Program-made: the position numbers and the translations under genes | In this document: piece after piece, positions 1 to 7,702 of the stretch | Layout: each line of letters opens with the position of its first letter | Numbering within the stretch: position 1 is the first letter of the stretch | The notes under the pieces: model-generated | What the model was told of the DNA's origin: nothing | What the model saw: only the letters and a program-made list of their open reading frames with translations | The model's database searches: none | Origin: an uncultured Porphyromonadaceae bacterium | GTDB lineage: Bacteria; Bacteroidota; Bacteroidia; Bacteroidales; Muribaculaceae | Assembly (NCBI GenBank): GCA_947178245.1 | Contig: CAMWXO010000022.1 | Coordinates: forward strand, 1 to 16,204 | DNA length: 16,204 nucleotides | Direction: 5' to 3'

Positions 1-1766
1 CCCGTGCGCCCCCCGGCCATACCCTCCAGCATCTGACCCAGCCCGGCTTCTCGTTTAAGACTCAGGCACAGGCCTACGAGATCATCTTCAATCCCGGCCG
101 CAACGGTATGAGCGAGCAGCAGGCTAAGCCTTTCCAGCAGCTTTGGATCGCTATGGAAGAGCAGACCAAGCAGCTGATCAAGCGCAACAAGTATCAGCAG
201 CTCGTGGCCGGAACCGTGAAGGCCAACGACCTCGACAAGAAGGCCCTCTACAACGATTATGTTGCCACCAATAATGTATCTCTCGTATATCGTCCTTACG
301 GCACCATCGATGAGAAGAAATATCCCGTGAGCGACGCCGAGATCAACGACGCCTACAATGCGGAGAAATATCTTTATGAGGTGTATGAGCCCACTAAGGA
401 GGTTAGCTTCATCGCCATCAACATCGCAGCAAGCGACGCAGACCGTACCGCAGCCAAGGAGCTCGCGCAGAATACTCTGAAGGCGCTCAACGACACTTTA
501 GGCGATAAGGTCAGCAGCCAGCAGATCAAGAAAGATGGAGTGGTGATGACCCGCAGCCATCTCCGCGCCAAGGATATCCGCAATGCCGCTGTGAAAAACT
601 TCGTTCAGGGAGCTCAGCCCGGACAGGTGAGCATGGTGACTGAGAATCTCCGTGGCTTCGATATCGTGAAGATGGGCAAGCGTTCCTACGAACTCGACTC
701 CATCCAGCTCAACATCATCCAGGTGGCCGGCGATGCCCTTCCCGCCAAGGTTGCGAGCCGTCTGAACGCCGGCCTCTCGGTCGACAGCCTCGCTTCCGCT
801 TTCGGCCCCGACAGTGTCTTCGCTCAGAAAGAGCAGTGGATTCCCCTCTATGCAGAAGGCGGAGCCACCAACGCCCTCACTGCCTCGCAGCTTGATTCTC
901 TCCGCAACGCCGGAGGAAAATATATCAACATCATGAGCACTCCGCAGGGTGCGGTTCTCGCCAAGGTGGTGGCCCAGAAGGCTCCCGTAGAAATCGTGGA
1001 GTTTGAGGAATACTCCTATCAGCTCAATCCGTCGGCTGAGACAGTAGCCGCTGAGACAGAGAAACTCGAGGCATATCTCGCCAAGAACAACACCGCCGAG
1101 CTCTTCTCGAAGAATGCTGCGGCTGCAGGCTACAATGTGCAGAATTTCCAGTTCACTCAGTCTACTCCCGCGGTGCCCCGCATGGCCGGCTACAACCAGT
1201 TCTTCCCCGATTCGCGTCAGGTGGTGCGCTGGGTCATGATCGATGGCAAGCCGGGCGCAGTAAGCCACGTATACGAATCGAAAGACGCAACCAACCCGAT
1301 GCTCTACGCAGTGGCTGTAGACGCCCAGTATGATGACTACGTTCCCGCCTCTAATCCGGACGTGAAAAACTATATCACCAATAAGGTGCGTCGTGAGAAG
1401 GCCGGCAAAGACCTTGCAGCCGAGTATAAGAAGGGCGGCAACACTCTCGAGGCCGTGGCAAAGGCCATGGGCGTTGAGCCCCGTCAGCTTCCCGAATTCC
1501 GCATGGCCCGCGGCATGGGCGTGAACGATGCCAAGGTGCTTGGCCGCATCGCCGGCTCAAAGGCTGACAAGAAGCTTGTGGTGATTCCCGGCGAAGACGG
1601 TGTGTATGCTTTCGTGGTAAACGGCAACGGTACGGCTTCGATGCCCTTCAACGAGGCTAACTACGAGCAGCAGTATTACCAGCTCGTCAATCCCAATATC
1701 GACGCCATGCTCAAGGGTGGCGAGAAATTGAAGAATATGAACTATAAATTCGAAGGCGGCGATTGA
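1..1766 (+). CDS. Peptidylprolyl isomerase-like periplasmic chaperone (PpiD/SurA family), 5'-truncated
   Basis: The reading frame is open from base 3, so the window cuts off the N-terminus. The ATG at 108 is internal, because in-frame coding sequence (…AYEIIFNPGRNG…) precedes it. What remains, about 587 residues, matches the middle and end of Bacteroidales PpiD/SurA_N-type proteins of roughly 700 residues: a helical chaperone segment (QLWIAMEEQTKQLIKRNKYQ), a 'PVSDAEINDAYN' segment, a parvulin-like fold, and a C-terminus ending in GGEKLKNMNYKF like the family's GNKK…YKF ending. Family role: an inner-membrane-anchored chaperone that helps fold exported and outer-membrane proteins in the periplasm. 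The parvulin-like stretch (from 'YELDSIQLNIIQVAGDALPAK') lacks the usual histidine of 'RHILI', so isomerase activity is doubtful. The signal anchor is outside the window. A strong terminator lies 22 bases after the stop, so the gene ends its transcript. Family call is fairly sure; the exact name is less so. Confidence 0.82.
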   Translation, partial: RAPPGHTLQHLTQPGFSFKTQAQAYEIIFNPGRNGMSEQQAKPFQQLWIAMEEQTKQLIKRNKYQQLVAGTVKANDLDKKALYNDYVATNNVSLVYRPYGTIDEKKYPVSDAEINDAYNAEKYLYEVYEPTKEVSFIAINIAASDADRTAAKELAQNTLKALNDTLGDKVSSQQIKKDGVVMTRSHLRAKDIRNAAVKNFVQGAQPGQVSMVTENLRGFDIVKMGKRSYELDSIQLNIIQVAGDALPAKVASRLNAGLSVDSLASAFGPDSVFAQKEQWIPLYAEGGATNALTASQLDSLRNAGGKYINIMSTPQGAVLAKVVAQKAPVEIVEFEEYSYQLNPSAETVAAETEKLEAYLAKNNTAELFSKNAAAAGYNVQNFQFTQSTPAVPRMAGYNQFFPDSRQVVRWVMIDGKPGAVSHVYESKDATNPMLYAVAVDAQYDDYVPASNPDVKNYITNKVRREKAGKDLAAEYKKGGNTLEAVAKAMGVEPRQLPEFRMARGMGVNDAKVLGRIAGSKADKKLVVIPGEDGVYAFVVNGNGTASMPFNEANYEQQYYQLVNPNIDAMLKGGEKLKNMNYKFEGGD

Positions 1767-1788
1767 TTCCCGTCGAGAAGTGAATGCA

Positions 1789-1821
1789 ACGGCCGCCTCG
1801 ACTGAGGACGGCCGTTTTTTT
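1789..1821 (+). terminator. Rho-independent terminator after the PpiD-like gene
   Basis: Arms ACGGCCG-CCTC (1789-1799) and GAGG-A-CGGCCGT (1804-1815) form an 11-bp stem with one bulged A and a GACT loop. A run of seven T follows (1815-1821). It starts 22 bases after the stop codon of the preceding gene. This is a classic intrinsic terminator, and it excludes rlmN starts upstream of it on a functional transcript. Confidence 0.93.
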
Positions 1822-1839
1822 AACAGAATTCAGATTACT

Positions 1840-2889
1840 GTGAAACCGGCATTGATAGGCATGACCCTCACAGACCTCGAGGGCGTTGCGAAACAAGGAG
1901 GAATGCCACGATTCGTGGCGAAGCAGATCGCCGACTGGATATATGCCAAGCGCGTGACTTCGTTTGATGAGATGGCCAACATATCGAAGAAAAATAAAGG
2001 TTGGCTTGAGGAAAACTTCGTCATCGGGCGTGAAAAGCCCGTGCGCTCGTCGAAATCGGCAGACGGCACTGTGAAATATCTCTTCGACGCGGGCGGCGGC
2101 AACCGCGTTGAGTCTGTGATGATTCCCGACAAGGAACGGGCCACCCTCTGCGTGAGCTCGCAGGCGGGGTGCAAGATGAACTGCTATTTCTGCGCCACCG
2201 GCAAACTCGGCTTCAGGGGTAACCTTACGGCCGCGCAGATCATGAACCAGATTCTCTCCATGCCGATTCGCATGAACAAGACCGGCGGAAACGAGCAGGG
2301 AGAACTCACGAATATAGTGTTCATGGGTATGGGTGAGCCCCTCGACAATTTCACCGAAGTGCTGAAGGCCATAGAGATCCTTACGTCGCCGTGGGGGCTG
2401 GCATGGAGCCCAAAGCGCATCACTGTCTCAACGGTGGGAAAACTTCCCCAGCTGAAGGAACTTCTCGACAAGACGGCTGTGCATGTCGCCATCAGCGTGC
2501 ATACGGCCGATCTCGCGCAGCGCGAGTCGATGATGCCCGCGCAGAAGGCTTTCCCGCTGCAGAGTGTAATGAAACTCCTGCAGAGCTACGACTTCAGCGG
2601 CCAGCGGCGTCTGACGCTCGAATATATCATGTGGCGTGGCGTGAATGATGATGTGGCCCACGCCAATATGCTCATTAAGCTGATAGGCTCGCTCGAGTGC
2701 AGGGTGAACCTGATCAGGTTTCATAAAGTGCCCGGCGTAGACCTCCATCCTGCGAGCGAAGACCGCATGATGATGTTTCGCAACATCCTCAATGAGCATG
2801 GCGTGAAAGCCACCATACGGGCTTCGCGCGGAGAGGATATCGAGGCGGCTTGCGGCATGCTCGCGGCCGGGAAGGGCACTCAGAAATGA
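1840..2889 (+). CDS. rlmN: Dual-specificity 23S rRNA/tRNA adenine-C2 methyltransferase RlmN
   Basis: A radical-SAM enzyme that methylates C2 of A2503 in 23S rRNA and of A37 in some tRNAs. The [4Fe-4S]-binding CxxxCxxC motif is CKMNCYFC (C111, C115, C118 from this start). Other family hallmarks are ATLCVSSQAGCKMNC, FMGMGEPLDN, WSPKRITVSTVG, and the C-terminal cysteine in EAACGML (C338), which forms the methyl-carrying thioradical intermediate. Length is 349 residues, normal for the family. An ATG at 1780 is in frame, but it lies upstream of the 1789-1821 terminator and adds residues unlike the family. The GTG at 1840 gives an N-terminus KPALIGMTLTDL that matches homologues (…LxGMTLxEL…); ATG 1861 is a second choice. 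No consensus promoter was found in the short gap after the terminator, so how it is transcribed is unclear. Confidence 0.95.
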   Translation: MKPALIGMTLTDLEGVAKQGGMPRFVAKQIADWIYAKRVTSFDEMANISKKNKGWLEENFVIGREKPVRSSKSADGTVKYLFDAGGGNRVESVMIPDKERATLCVSSQAGCKMNCYFCATGKLGFRGNLTAAQIMNQILSMPIRMNKTGGNEQGELTNIVFMGMGEPLDNFTEVLKAIEILTSPWGLAWSPKRITVSTVGKLPQLKELLDKTAVHVAISVHTADLAQRESMMPAQKAFPLQSVMKLLQSYDFSGQRRLTLEYIMWRGVNDDVAHANMLIKLIGSLECRVNLIRFHKVPGVDLHPASEDRMMMFRNILNEHGVKATIRASRGEDIEAACGMLAAGKGTQK

Positions 2890-2905
2890 GGGAGCTGAAA
2901 TTTGA

Positions 2906-2937
2906 TTTGCACATATAAGAATTATTTAGTAATTTTG
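2906..2937 (+). promoter_or_regulatory. Bacteroidetes primary-sigma promoter for the pdxA/lipid operon
   Basis: TTTG (2906-2909), a 20-base spacer, then TAATTTTG (2930-2937) match the Bacteroidetes consensus TTTG-N19-21-TAnnTTTG exactly. The expected transcription start is about 2943-2946, leaving a leader of about 20 bases before the pdxA ATG. GGAGG at 2937-2941 overlaps the promoter end and is too far from the ATG to be a ribosome-binding site. Confidence 0.8.
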
Positions 2938-2965
2938 GAGGTTATTACAATCAACATTCCGATAT

Positions 2966-4033
2966 ATGCACGACAACATACGCGTGGGAATAACCCACGG
3001 AGACTACAACGGGATAGGATATGAGGTGATAGTGAAGGCGCTCGCCGAGGAGGAGATCACCGAATTGTTCACCCCCGTGATATTCGGCAGCAGCGAACTT
3101 CTCAACCAGGCACGGAAGAGTCTCGCTCTCGAGACATTCCGGTTCACCCAGATACGCAAGCCTTCCGATGCCCAGCGCGGCAAGGTCAATGTGGTCGATG
3201 TAGTGCCGCGTGGCATCGAGGCCACTCCAGGCCATCCCTCGCGCGAGGCGGGCGAGGCAGCAGTGCTCGCTCTCGAGGCCGCATGTGCAGCCCTCGAGGC
3301 AGGTGAGATCGACCTCCTCGTGACGGCTCCCATCAATAAGAACACCACCCACGGCGAGCAGTTCCCTTATCCGGGCCACACTGAATATCTCGAAGCGCGT
3401 CTCGGCGGCAAATCGCTCATGATCCTCTTCGACGAGTTCATCAGGGTGGCGCTGGTGACCACGCATCTTCCCCTCAGCGAAGTGCCGGCCGCCATCACTC
3501 TCGAATCGGTGAAACGCACCATCAAGGCCATGGACAGCGCCCTGCGTCAGGATTTCCGTATGGATAGGCCGCGCATCGCCGTTCTCTCGCTCAATCCGCA
3601 CAACGGCGACAACGGTCTGCTCGGAAAGGAAGAGGAGACGGCCATATCGCCGGCCATCCGGGAATGCGTCTCGGAGGGCATACTCGCATTCGGCCCCTAT
3701 GCAGCCGACGGCTTCTTCGGCAGCCGGGAGTTCAGGAAATTTGACGGCATCGTAGCCATGTATCACGATCAGGGCCTCGCGCCCTTCAAGGCGCTTGCCG
3801 GGGAATACGGCGTGAACTATACGGCAGGTCTCCCGTTTGTGAGGACAAGCCCCGATCACGGCACCGGCTACAATATCGCCGGCAAGGGTGAGGCTGATCC
3901 CACTTCGATGCGCCAGGCCATATATCAGGGCATCGATCTCGTGCGCAACCGCAGGGCACACGCCGAGGCCACGGCCAATCCGATGCCCCGGATGAAGCAG
4001 GAGCGCCATCAGCGTGGCGAGGATATGCAATAA
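2966..4033 (+). CDS. pdxA: 4-hydroxythreonine-4-phosphate dehydrogenase PdxA
   Basis: Oxidises 4-phosphohydroxy-L-threonine to the unstable amino-ketone that PdxJ condenses with 1-deoxyxylulose-5-phosphate to make pyridoxine 5'-phosphate; cytoplasmic, divalent-metal dependent. Motifs in order: GDYNGIGYEV near the N-terminus (a Bacteroidetes variant of GDPAGIGPE), TAPINK, PGHTEYL (H138), and three metal-ligand histidines in TTHLPL (H167), LNPHNG (H212) and YHDQGLAPFK (H267), which correspond to E. coli H166, H211 and H266. SPDHGTGYNIAGKG follows. The 355-residue length is slightly above the usual ~330-360. The start is set by the promoter just upstream and the VGITHGD N-terminus. It is the first gene of a close co-directional run; the next start is 31 bases after its stop. 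PLP is the cofactor of serine palmitoyltransferase, a possible but unproven link to the downstream sphingolipid genes. Confidence 0.95.
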   Translation: MHDNIRVGITHGDYNGIGYEVIVKALAEEEITELFTPVIFGSSELLNQARKSLALETFRFTQIRKPSDAQRGKVNVVDVVPRGIEATPGHPSREAGEAAVLALEAACAALEAGEIDLLVTAPINKNTTHGEQFPYPGHTEYLEARLGGKSLMILFDEFIRVALVTTHLPLSEVPAAITLESVKRTIKAMDSALRQDFRMDRPRIAVLSLNPHNGDNGLLGKEEETAISPAIRECVSEGILAFGPYAADGFFGSREFRKFDGIVAMYHDQGLAPFKALAGEYGVNYTAGLPFVRTSPDHGTGYNIAGKGEADPTSMRQAIYQGIDLVRNRRAHAEATANPMPRMKQERHQRGEDMQ

Positions 4034-4064
4034 GGCAGACCATCTTCAGAATTCCGATAGCATA

Positions 4065-4907
4065 ATGGCAGATATCAGCATAGCAGCAATCCTGAGGGCC
4101 GGAATCTTCTCGCCAAACCACATCGCCAACGATGCGGCTATCCTTCATGCTGTGTCTGCCGAACTGAGGCAGCGCGGCTGCACTGTCAATATCTACAGCG
4201 AAGAGGAATTCTGCAAGGCAAGAATCGACGAAGAGGTGATTCTCGCCATGTGCCGCGGCGACAAGACGCTTGAGAAGATACAGAAACTTGAAGACGAAGG
4301 CCGCACAGTGGTCAATTCCGGCTATGGCATCGAAAACTGCGTGCGGATGATAATGGTGCGTCTGCTTGCCGATGCACGCGTGCCGCAGCCTGATTTCATA
4401 GTGGCCGACACCGACACCGACATGCGTCGAAAACTGGCCGGCGCCGGATTCAAGGCATGCTGGGTGAAGAAGGGTGAGGCGCCCATCCATCATCTTGAAG
4501 ACATCTCGCTCTGCCGCCATCCGGAGGAGGCGCAGGAGATACTTCACGAGTTTTTCTTCCGTCACATCTCGAGGGCCGTGGTGAGCAAGGCTGTGGAAGG
4601 GGAGAAAGTACGCTTCTATGGTATAGCAAGTTCGGGATGGTTTCATTGCTTCATGCCATTCGGCGACGCCGAGGCCGGCGAGGCCATCAAGGAAAAGATA
4701 AGGACTACCGCCATGCAGGCCGCCGAAGCCCTGAAGGTGGATATCTTCGGAGGCGATATCACGCTCACTCCCGAAGGGGAGTGCTTCATTGTCAATTTCG
4801 ACGACTGGCCAAGTTTCGCCCCCATCAGGAAAGAGGCGGCGAGAGCCATCGCAAAGTCAGTGATGGCAAGGCTCAGAAAACAAACGTCTAAAAGAAAGAG
4901 ATCATGA
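4065..4907 (+). CDS. ATP-grasp-fold protein, substrate unknown
   Basis: A 280-residue protein that reads as a compact ATP-grasp ligase or kinase, though no named family is recognised. The start is ATG 4065 (MADISIAAILRAG); the longer in-frame start at 4014 lies inside pdxA. Visible parts: a Rossmann-like preATP-grasp N-terminus (AAILRAGIFSPNHIANDA), an 'LEDEGRTVVNSGYGIENCVR' segment like that of RimK-type enzymes where the ligand-chain N-terminus meets the grasp, a 'GFKACWVKKGE' lysine strand, a 'VVSKAVEGEKVRFYG' strand, and a C-terminal metal-binding end: VDIFGGD (D226, D231) and FIVNFDDWPSF (N244, D246, D247), followed by an amphipathic helix. This acidic/Asn end is typical of ATP-grasp enzymes, including RimK and inositol tris/tetrakisphosphate kinases. 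It overlaps pgpA by four bases (ATGA), so translation is probably coupled, and it lies just upstream of the inositol-lipid genes. Fold is likely; function is unknown. Confidence 0.7.
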   Translation: MADISIAAILRAGIFSPNHIANDAAILHAVSAELRQRGCTVNIYSEEEFCKARIDEEVILAMCRGDKTLEKIQKLEDEGRTVVNSGYGIENCVRMIMVRLLADARVPQPDFIVADTDTDMRRKLAGAGFKACWVKKGEAPIHHLEDISLCRHPEEAQEILHEFFFRHISRAVVSKAVEGEKVRFYGIASSGWFHCFMPFGDAEAGEAIKEKIRTTAMQAAEALKVDIFGGDITLTPEGECFIVNFDDWPSFAPIRKEAARAIAKSVMARLRKQTSKRKRS

Positions 4908-5416
4908 AATCACGCAGACCGGTTCCCATTACAGATGAGAAATTTCCTTTGCTCCCGAAGATGATAGCCACATCGCTCGGCGCGGGTTTCCTGCCCGTGG
5001 CGCCGGGCACGTGGGGCGCGCTCGTGGGCATCGTCATCTGGCTGCCTCTCTTCATCTGGCTGCCCGGCATCCCATGCCTCGCCGCCACGATAGCGCTGGC
5101 AGTCATACTTGCCGTGGCCGGCACCTGGGCCAGCACCGTGAGCGAGAAATACTGGGGAAAAGACCCTGTGGCGGCATGCATCGACGAGACCGTGGGGCAG
5201 CTCATCTCCCTCATCCCCCTCTTCCGGGGCCCGGATCAGGATGCTTGGTGGCTCATATTGGTCTCGCTCGCACTGTTCCGGTTTTTCGACATTTTCAAGC
5301 CCCTGGGCATACGCCGGCTGGAAGCGCTGCCGGGAGGCCTGGGCATGATGGCCGATGACGTGCTCGCAGGCATATATTCATGCCTGATACTTTTCTGCAT
5401 TCAATACTGCATATAA
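4904..5416 (+). CDS. pgpA: PgpA-family phosphatase; probable phosphatidylinositol-phosphate phosphatase
   Basis: A 170-residue membrane phosphatase. PgpA hallmarks: GFLPVAPGTWGAL (29-40), CIDETVGQLISL (92-103) with the DE pair, FRFFDIFKPLGIRRLE (125-140), and GGLGMMADDVLAG (144-156) with the DD pair that binds Mg2+. Hydrophobic segments lie around 40-75 and 114-130 and at the C-terminus. The classical activity is dephosphorylation of phosphatidylglycerophosphate. In this context, next to a CDP-alcohol phosphotransferase and an Aur1-like PAP2 enzyme, the Bacteroides inositol-lipid cluster has a PgpA-like enzyme that converts PI-phosphate to PI, so that role is inferred here. It overlaps the upstream gene by ATGA and precedes the next by 19 bases. 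Confidence 0.88.
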   Translation: MKSRRPVPITDEKFPLLPKMIATSLGAGFLPVAPGTWGALVGIVIWLPLFIWLPGIPCLAATIALAVILAVAGTWASTVSEKYWGKDPVAACIDETVGQLISLIPLFRGPDQDAWWLILVSLALFRFFDIFKPLGIRRLEALPGGLGMMADDVLAGIYSCLILFCIQYCI

Positions 5417-5435
5417 CCCTGAAATCACCTGAATC

Positions 5436-6032
5436 ATGGAAACACAGTCAGAAACCCAAGTCTCAGATTCCCTGCAGCCGCATGAGGGCAACAAGATCAA
5501 GGCGCTCGGCACGAAACTGCTGAAAAGCAAGTCGCTGGTGCCTACGTTCCTGCGTTCTGCGGTGTCGAGCCAGGCCTCGGGCTGGGTCGATCTCGGTGTG
5601 GGGTTCGTGATGTTCTACTGGATATTCAATCAGCACCTCCTATGGCTCGCCACAGGCATCGGAGTGGTGGCAGGAGGAATTGTGAACTGCATAATATGCT
5701 ATAAATTCACGTTCAGGGCCGAAAACTGTCCGTGGAAGGCCGTGGTGGTGAAATATGCCCTGGTCTGGGTCGGAAACCTCATCCTGAACTCGGAAGGCAC
5801 CGAACTCCTTTACATACTTTTCAATAAGATGACCCTTCTTGAGCAGATGGGTTTCAAGCCGGCGGGATATTATATGACCGCCCGCGTCGTGATGTCGTTG
5901 CTCGTGAGCTGGTTCTGGAATTTCTTGCTGCAGCGTAACTTCGTCTATCAGCCATCGCGTTTCGACCCATACGCCGTGCGCTTCATGACTCGCTTTCTCA
6001 ATTTCTTCAAGATAAAACATTCTGACGATTAA
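5436..6032 (+). CDS. GtrA-like polytopic membrane protein
   Basis: A 198-residue protein with about four membrane segments: roughly 48-64, 67-89, 103-119 and 145-168. A polar N-terminal tail (1-45) and a basic C-terminal tail (170-198) flank them. The spacing and the 'CYKFTFR' and 'WNFLLQRNFVYQ' signatures after segments 2 and 4 match GtrA-like proteins (PF04138). Family members are thought to flip lipid-linked sugars, as in serotype conversion and cell-wall glycan export. It sits 19 bases after pgpA and 13 before the PI-phosphate synthase-like gene, so it is surely in the same transcript. It may move an inositol lipid or its precursor across the inner membrane, but that is inference. No catalytic motif is seen. 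Confidence 0.78.
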   Translation: METQSETQVSDSLQPHEGNKIKALGTKLLKSKSLVPTFLRSAVSSQASGWVDLGVGFVMFYWIFNQHLLWLATGIGVVAGGIVNCIICYKFTFRAENCPWKAVVVKYALVWVGNLILNSEGTELLYILFNKMTLLEQMGFKPAGYYMTARVVMSLLVSWFWNFLLQRNFVYQPSRFDPYAVRFMTRFLNFFKIKHSDD

Positions 6033-6045
6033 TATTTATGTCGAT

Positions 6046-6741
6046 ATGAAGTCAATAAAAGATACTGCCAAAAGTCTCCGCGACCGCCTGCAGAAAGGCA
6101 TATACGTCATAATCAATCCTTTCGTGAGGCTGCTTATCCGGATGGGAGTCACTCCCAACATGGTGACCACTATCGGTTTTCTCGGCAATGTGGCCGCAGG
6201 TATAGTAGTGGGTATCGCAGGGTGGAAGTCGATCAAGACCGGATGCTTCGATTGGGGGATGCTCACTCTCGGCGGGGCCCTCATCATCGGATTCTCGCTC
6301 TTCGACATGCTCGACGGACAGGTGGCGCGCCTCGGCGACAAGATCACACGCTTCGGCGCGTTCTATGATTCGGTGCTCGACCGCTATTGCGAGTTCATCA
6401 CCGTAGGGGCGGTGGCTTATCTGCTTCTCTGCCGCGGCTGGGACATCGCCGCGCTCCTCACGTTTCTCGCCCTCATGGGGTCGCTGCTCGTAAGCTACAC
6501 GCGAGCCAGGGGAGAAGGCCTCGGCGTGGTGTGCAAGATCGGCTTCATGCAGCGTCCCGAAAGGGTCGTGGTCACCGCGCTCTCGCTGATCGCCGCAGGC
6601 GTGTGCGGGCAGAGTGGTGTCTCTTCTTTCGATCCTTTGCTGATCGTGGCGTGGGCTATGGGCGTGATGGCGTTCTTCACCAACATGACCGCGATAGCGC
6701 GCATCAACTTCATGCGCAAGGCGCTCAATAACCCTGAATAA
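6046..6741 (+). CDS. CDP-alcohol phosphatidyltransferase; probable phosphatidylinositol-phosphate synthase
   Basis: A 231-residue membrane enzyme with the intact CDP-alcohol phosphotransferase signature D-x2-DG-x2-AR-x8-G-x3-D-x3-D: D87, D90-G91, A94-R95, G104, D108, D112. An amphipathic N-terminal helix (KDTAKSLRDRLQKGIYVIINPFVRLLIRMGVTPNMVT, split here as basic head plus 'GVTPNMVT' turn) precedes about six membrane spans. The post-motif DRYCEF stretch resembles actinobacterial PI-phosphate synthases (CDRISDG). Family reaction: CDP-diacylglycerol plus a polyol phosphate gives phospholipid plus CMP. Between a PgpA-like phosphatase and an Aur1-like enzyme, the best guess is synthesis of PI-phosphate from inositol-1-phosphate, as for the Bacteroides thetaiotaomicron inositol-lipid cluster (BT_1522-BT_1526 region, from memory). 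Phosphatidylglycerophosphate synthase is the main alternative, since the phosphatase partner would also fit. Confidence 0.83.
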   Translation: MKSIKDTAKSLRDRLQKGIYVIINPFVRLLIRMGVTPNMVTTIGFLGNVAAGIVVGIAGWKSIKTGCFDWGMLTLGGALIIGFSLFDMLDGQVARLGDKITRFGAFYDSVLDRYCEFITVGAVAYLLLCRGWDIAALLTFLALMGSLLVSYTRARGEGLGVVCKIGFMQRPERVVVTALSLIAAGVCGQSGVSSFDPLLIVAWAMGVMAFFTNMTAIARINFMRKALNNPE

Positions 6742-6766
6742 TGATATATACCTCATATATTGTTCT

Positions 6767-7702
6767 ATGCTAAGACCGACACTGAAGGAAGCCGGCATCT
6801 GCCTGGGCGCTCTCGCCGTCTGGCTCGCCGTCACCATACTGTTCATAGGGTTCAGGCCGGAGCACATCTTTCTCGCCGTGCTGATAGGAGGACTGTTTTT
6901 TCTCGGCGCGCGATCACGCAAGCTGATAGTGGCTCTGATTCCATTCATAGTCTTCGGCATCAGCTACGACTGGATGAATCTGCTTCCCAACTATGAGGTG
7001 AATCCGGTAGACGTGCGCGGACTCTATGAGACGGAGAAAAGCCTTTTCGGAATCACCACAGCCGCCGGCCTGCTGACTCCCAACGAGTTTTTCGCCATCC
7101 ACACCTCGCGGGTGATGGACTTCATGGCCGGCGTCTTCTATCTCTGCTGGGTGCCGCTCCCGATCTTCTACGGCCTGTGGGTATATTTCTCAGGCAAGGA
7201 CTACGACTATCTTCGCTTCGCTCTCGTGTTCCTGCTCGTAAACCTCATAGGCTTCGCCGGCTATTACATCCATCCGGCGGCGCCGCCGTGGTATGTCGCA
7301 ATCCACGGTTTCGAGGCTGTCCCGGGTACTCCCGGCGAAGTGGCCGGACTCGGACGATTTGACGAGATGACGGGTCTGACGGTGTTTCATGGCCTATATG
7401 CCCGCAATGCCAACGTTTTCGCCGCGATGCCGTCGCTCCACAGCGCCTACACTTTCGTGGCATTCATCTATTCATTCATCATAGGCAGCAGCCGAATATG
7501 GAAGACAATCCTCGGAGTGGTGACGCTCGGGATATGGTTTACCGCCGTCTATACTTCCCATCACTACATCATGGACGTGGCCGGGGGTATATTCTGCACA
7601 ATACTCGCAGTCCTGCTCTTCGAGCAGGGGCTGATGCGGCTGAGCGGCTTCAGGAAGATGCTGCGCCGCTATGCCGCCTACATCAATCAGACAAAACGAT
7701 GA
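6767..7702 (+). CDS. PAP2-superfamily Aur1-like enzyme; probable inositol phosphorylceramide synthase
   Basis: A 311-residue polytopic protein with about six to eight membrane spans. Aur1/PAP2 features in order: YYIHPAAPPWYV (about 165-176), similar to the 'PPWY' region of Aur1; AAMPSLHSAY with catalytic H225; and YTSHHYIMDVAGG with H266 and D270, the H-x3-D pair of Aur1-type enzymes (yeast HHYFVD). These residues carry the phosphoryl-transfer site on the periplasmic face. Expected reaction: PI plus (dihydro)ceramide gives inositol phosphorylceramide plus diacylglycerol. The start is ATG 6767, 25 bases after the previous stop. The end overlaps the acyltransferase start (ATGA), implying coupling. 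A plain lipid phosphatase is possible, but the PPWY segment and gene context favour the transferase. Confidence 0.83.
   Translation: MLRPTLKEAGICLGALAVWLAVTILFIGFRPEHIFLAVLIGGLFFLGARSRKLIVALIPFIVFGISYDWMNLLPNYEVNPVDVRGLYETEKSLFGITTAAGLLTPNEFFAIHTSRVMDFMAGVFYLCWVPLPIFYGLWVYFSGKDYDYLRFALVFLLVNLIGFAGYYIHPAAPPWYVAIHGFEAVPGTPGEVAGLGRFDEMTGLTVFHGLYARNANVFAAMPSLHSAYTFVAFIYSFIIGSSRIWKTILGVVTLGIWFTAVYTSHHYIMDVAGGIFCTILAVLLFEQGLMRLSGFRKMLRRYAAYINQTKR

Noticed and set aside
1780..1839. N-terminal extension of rlmN from ATG 1780
   Set aside because: It contains an intrinsic terminator and does not resemble the family N-terminus.
2937..2941. GGAGG as ribosome-binding site for pdxA
   Set aside because: It lies 24 bases before the ATG and overlaps the promoter's end, so it is likely upstream of the mRNA start.
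2951..4030. Long open frame on the minus strand opposite pdxA
   Set aside because: It mirrors a confidently identified gene in GC-rich sequence and shows no recognisable motif. Similar antisense frames at 498-1268, 3786-4646, 6052-6960 and 10264-11292 were rejected for the same reason.
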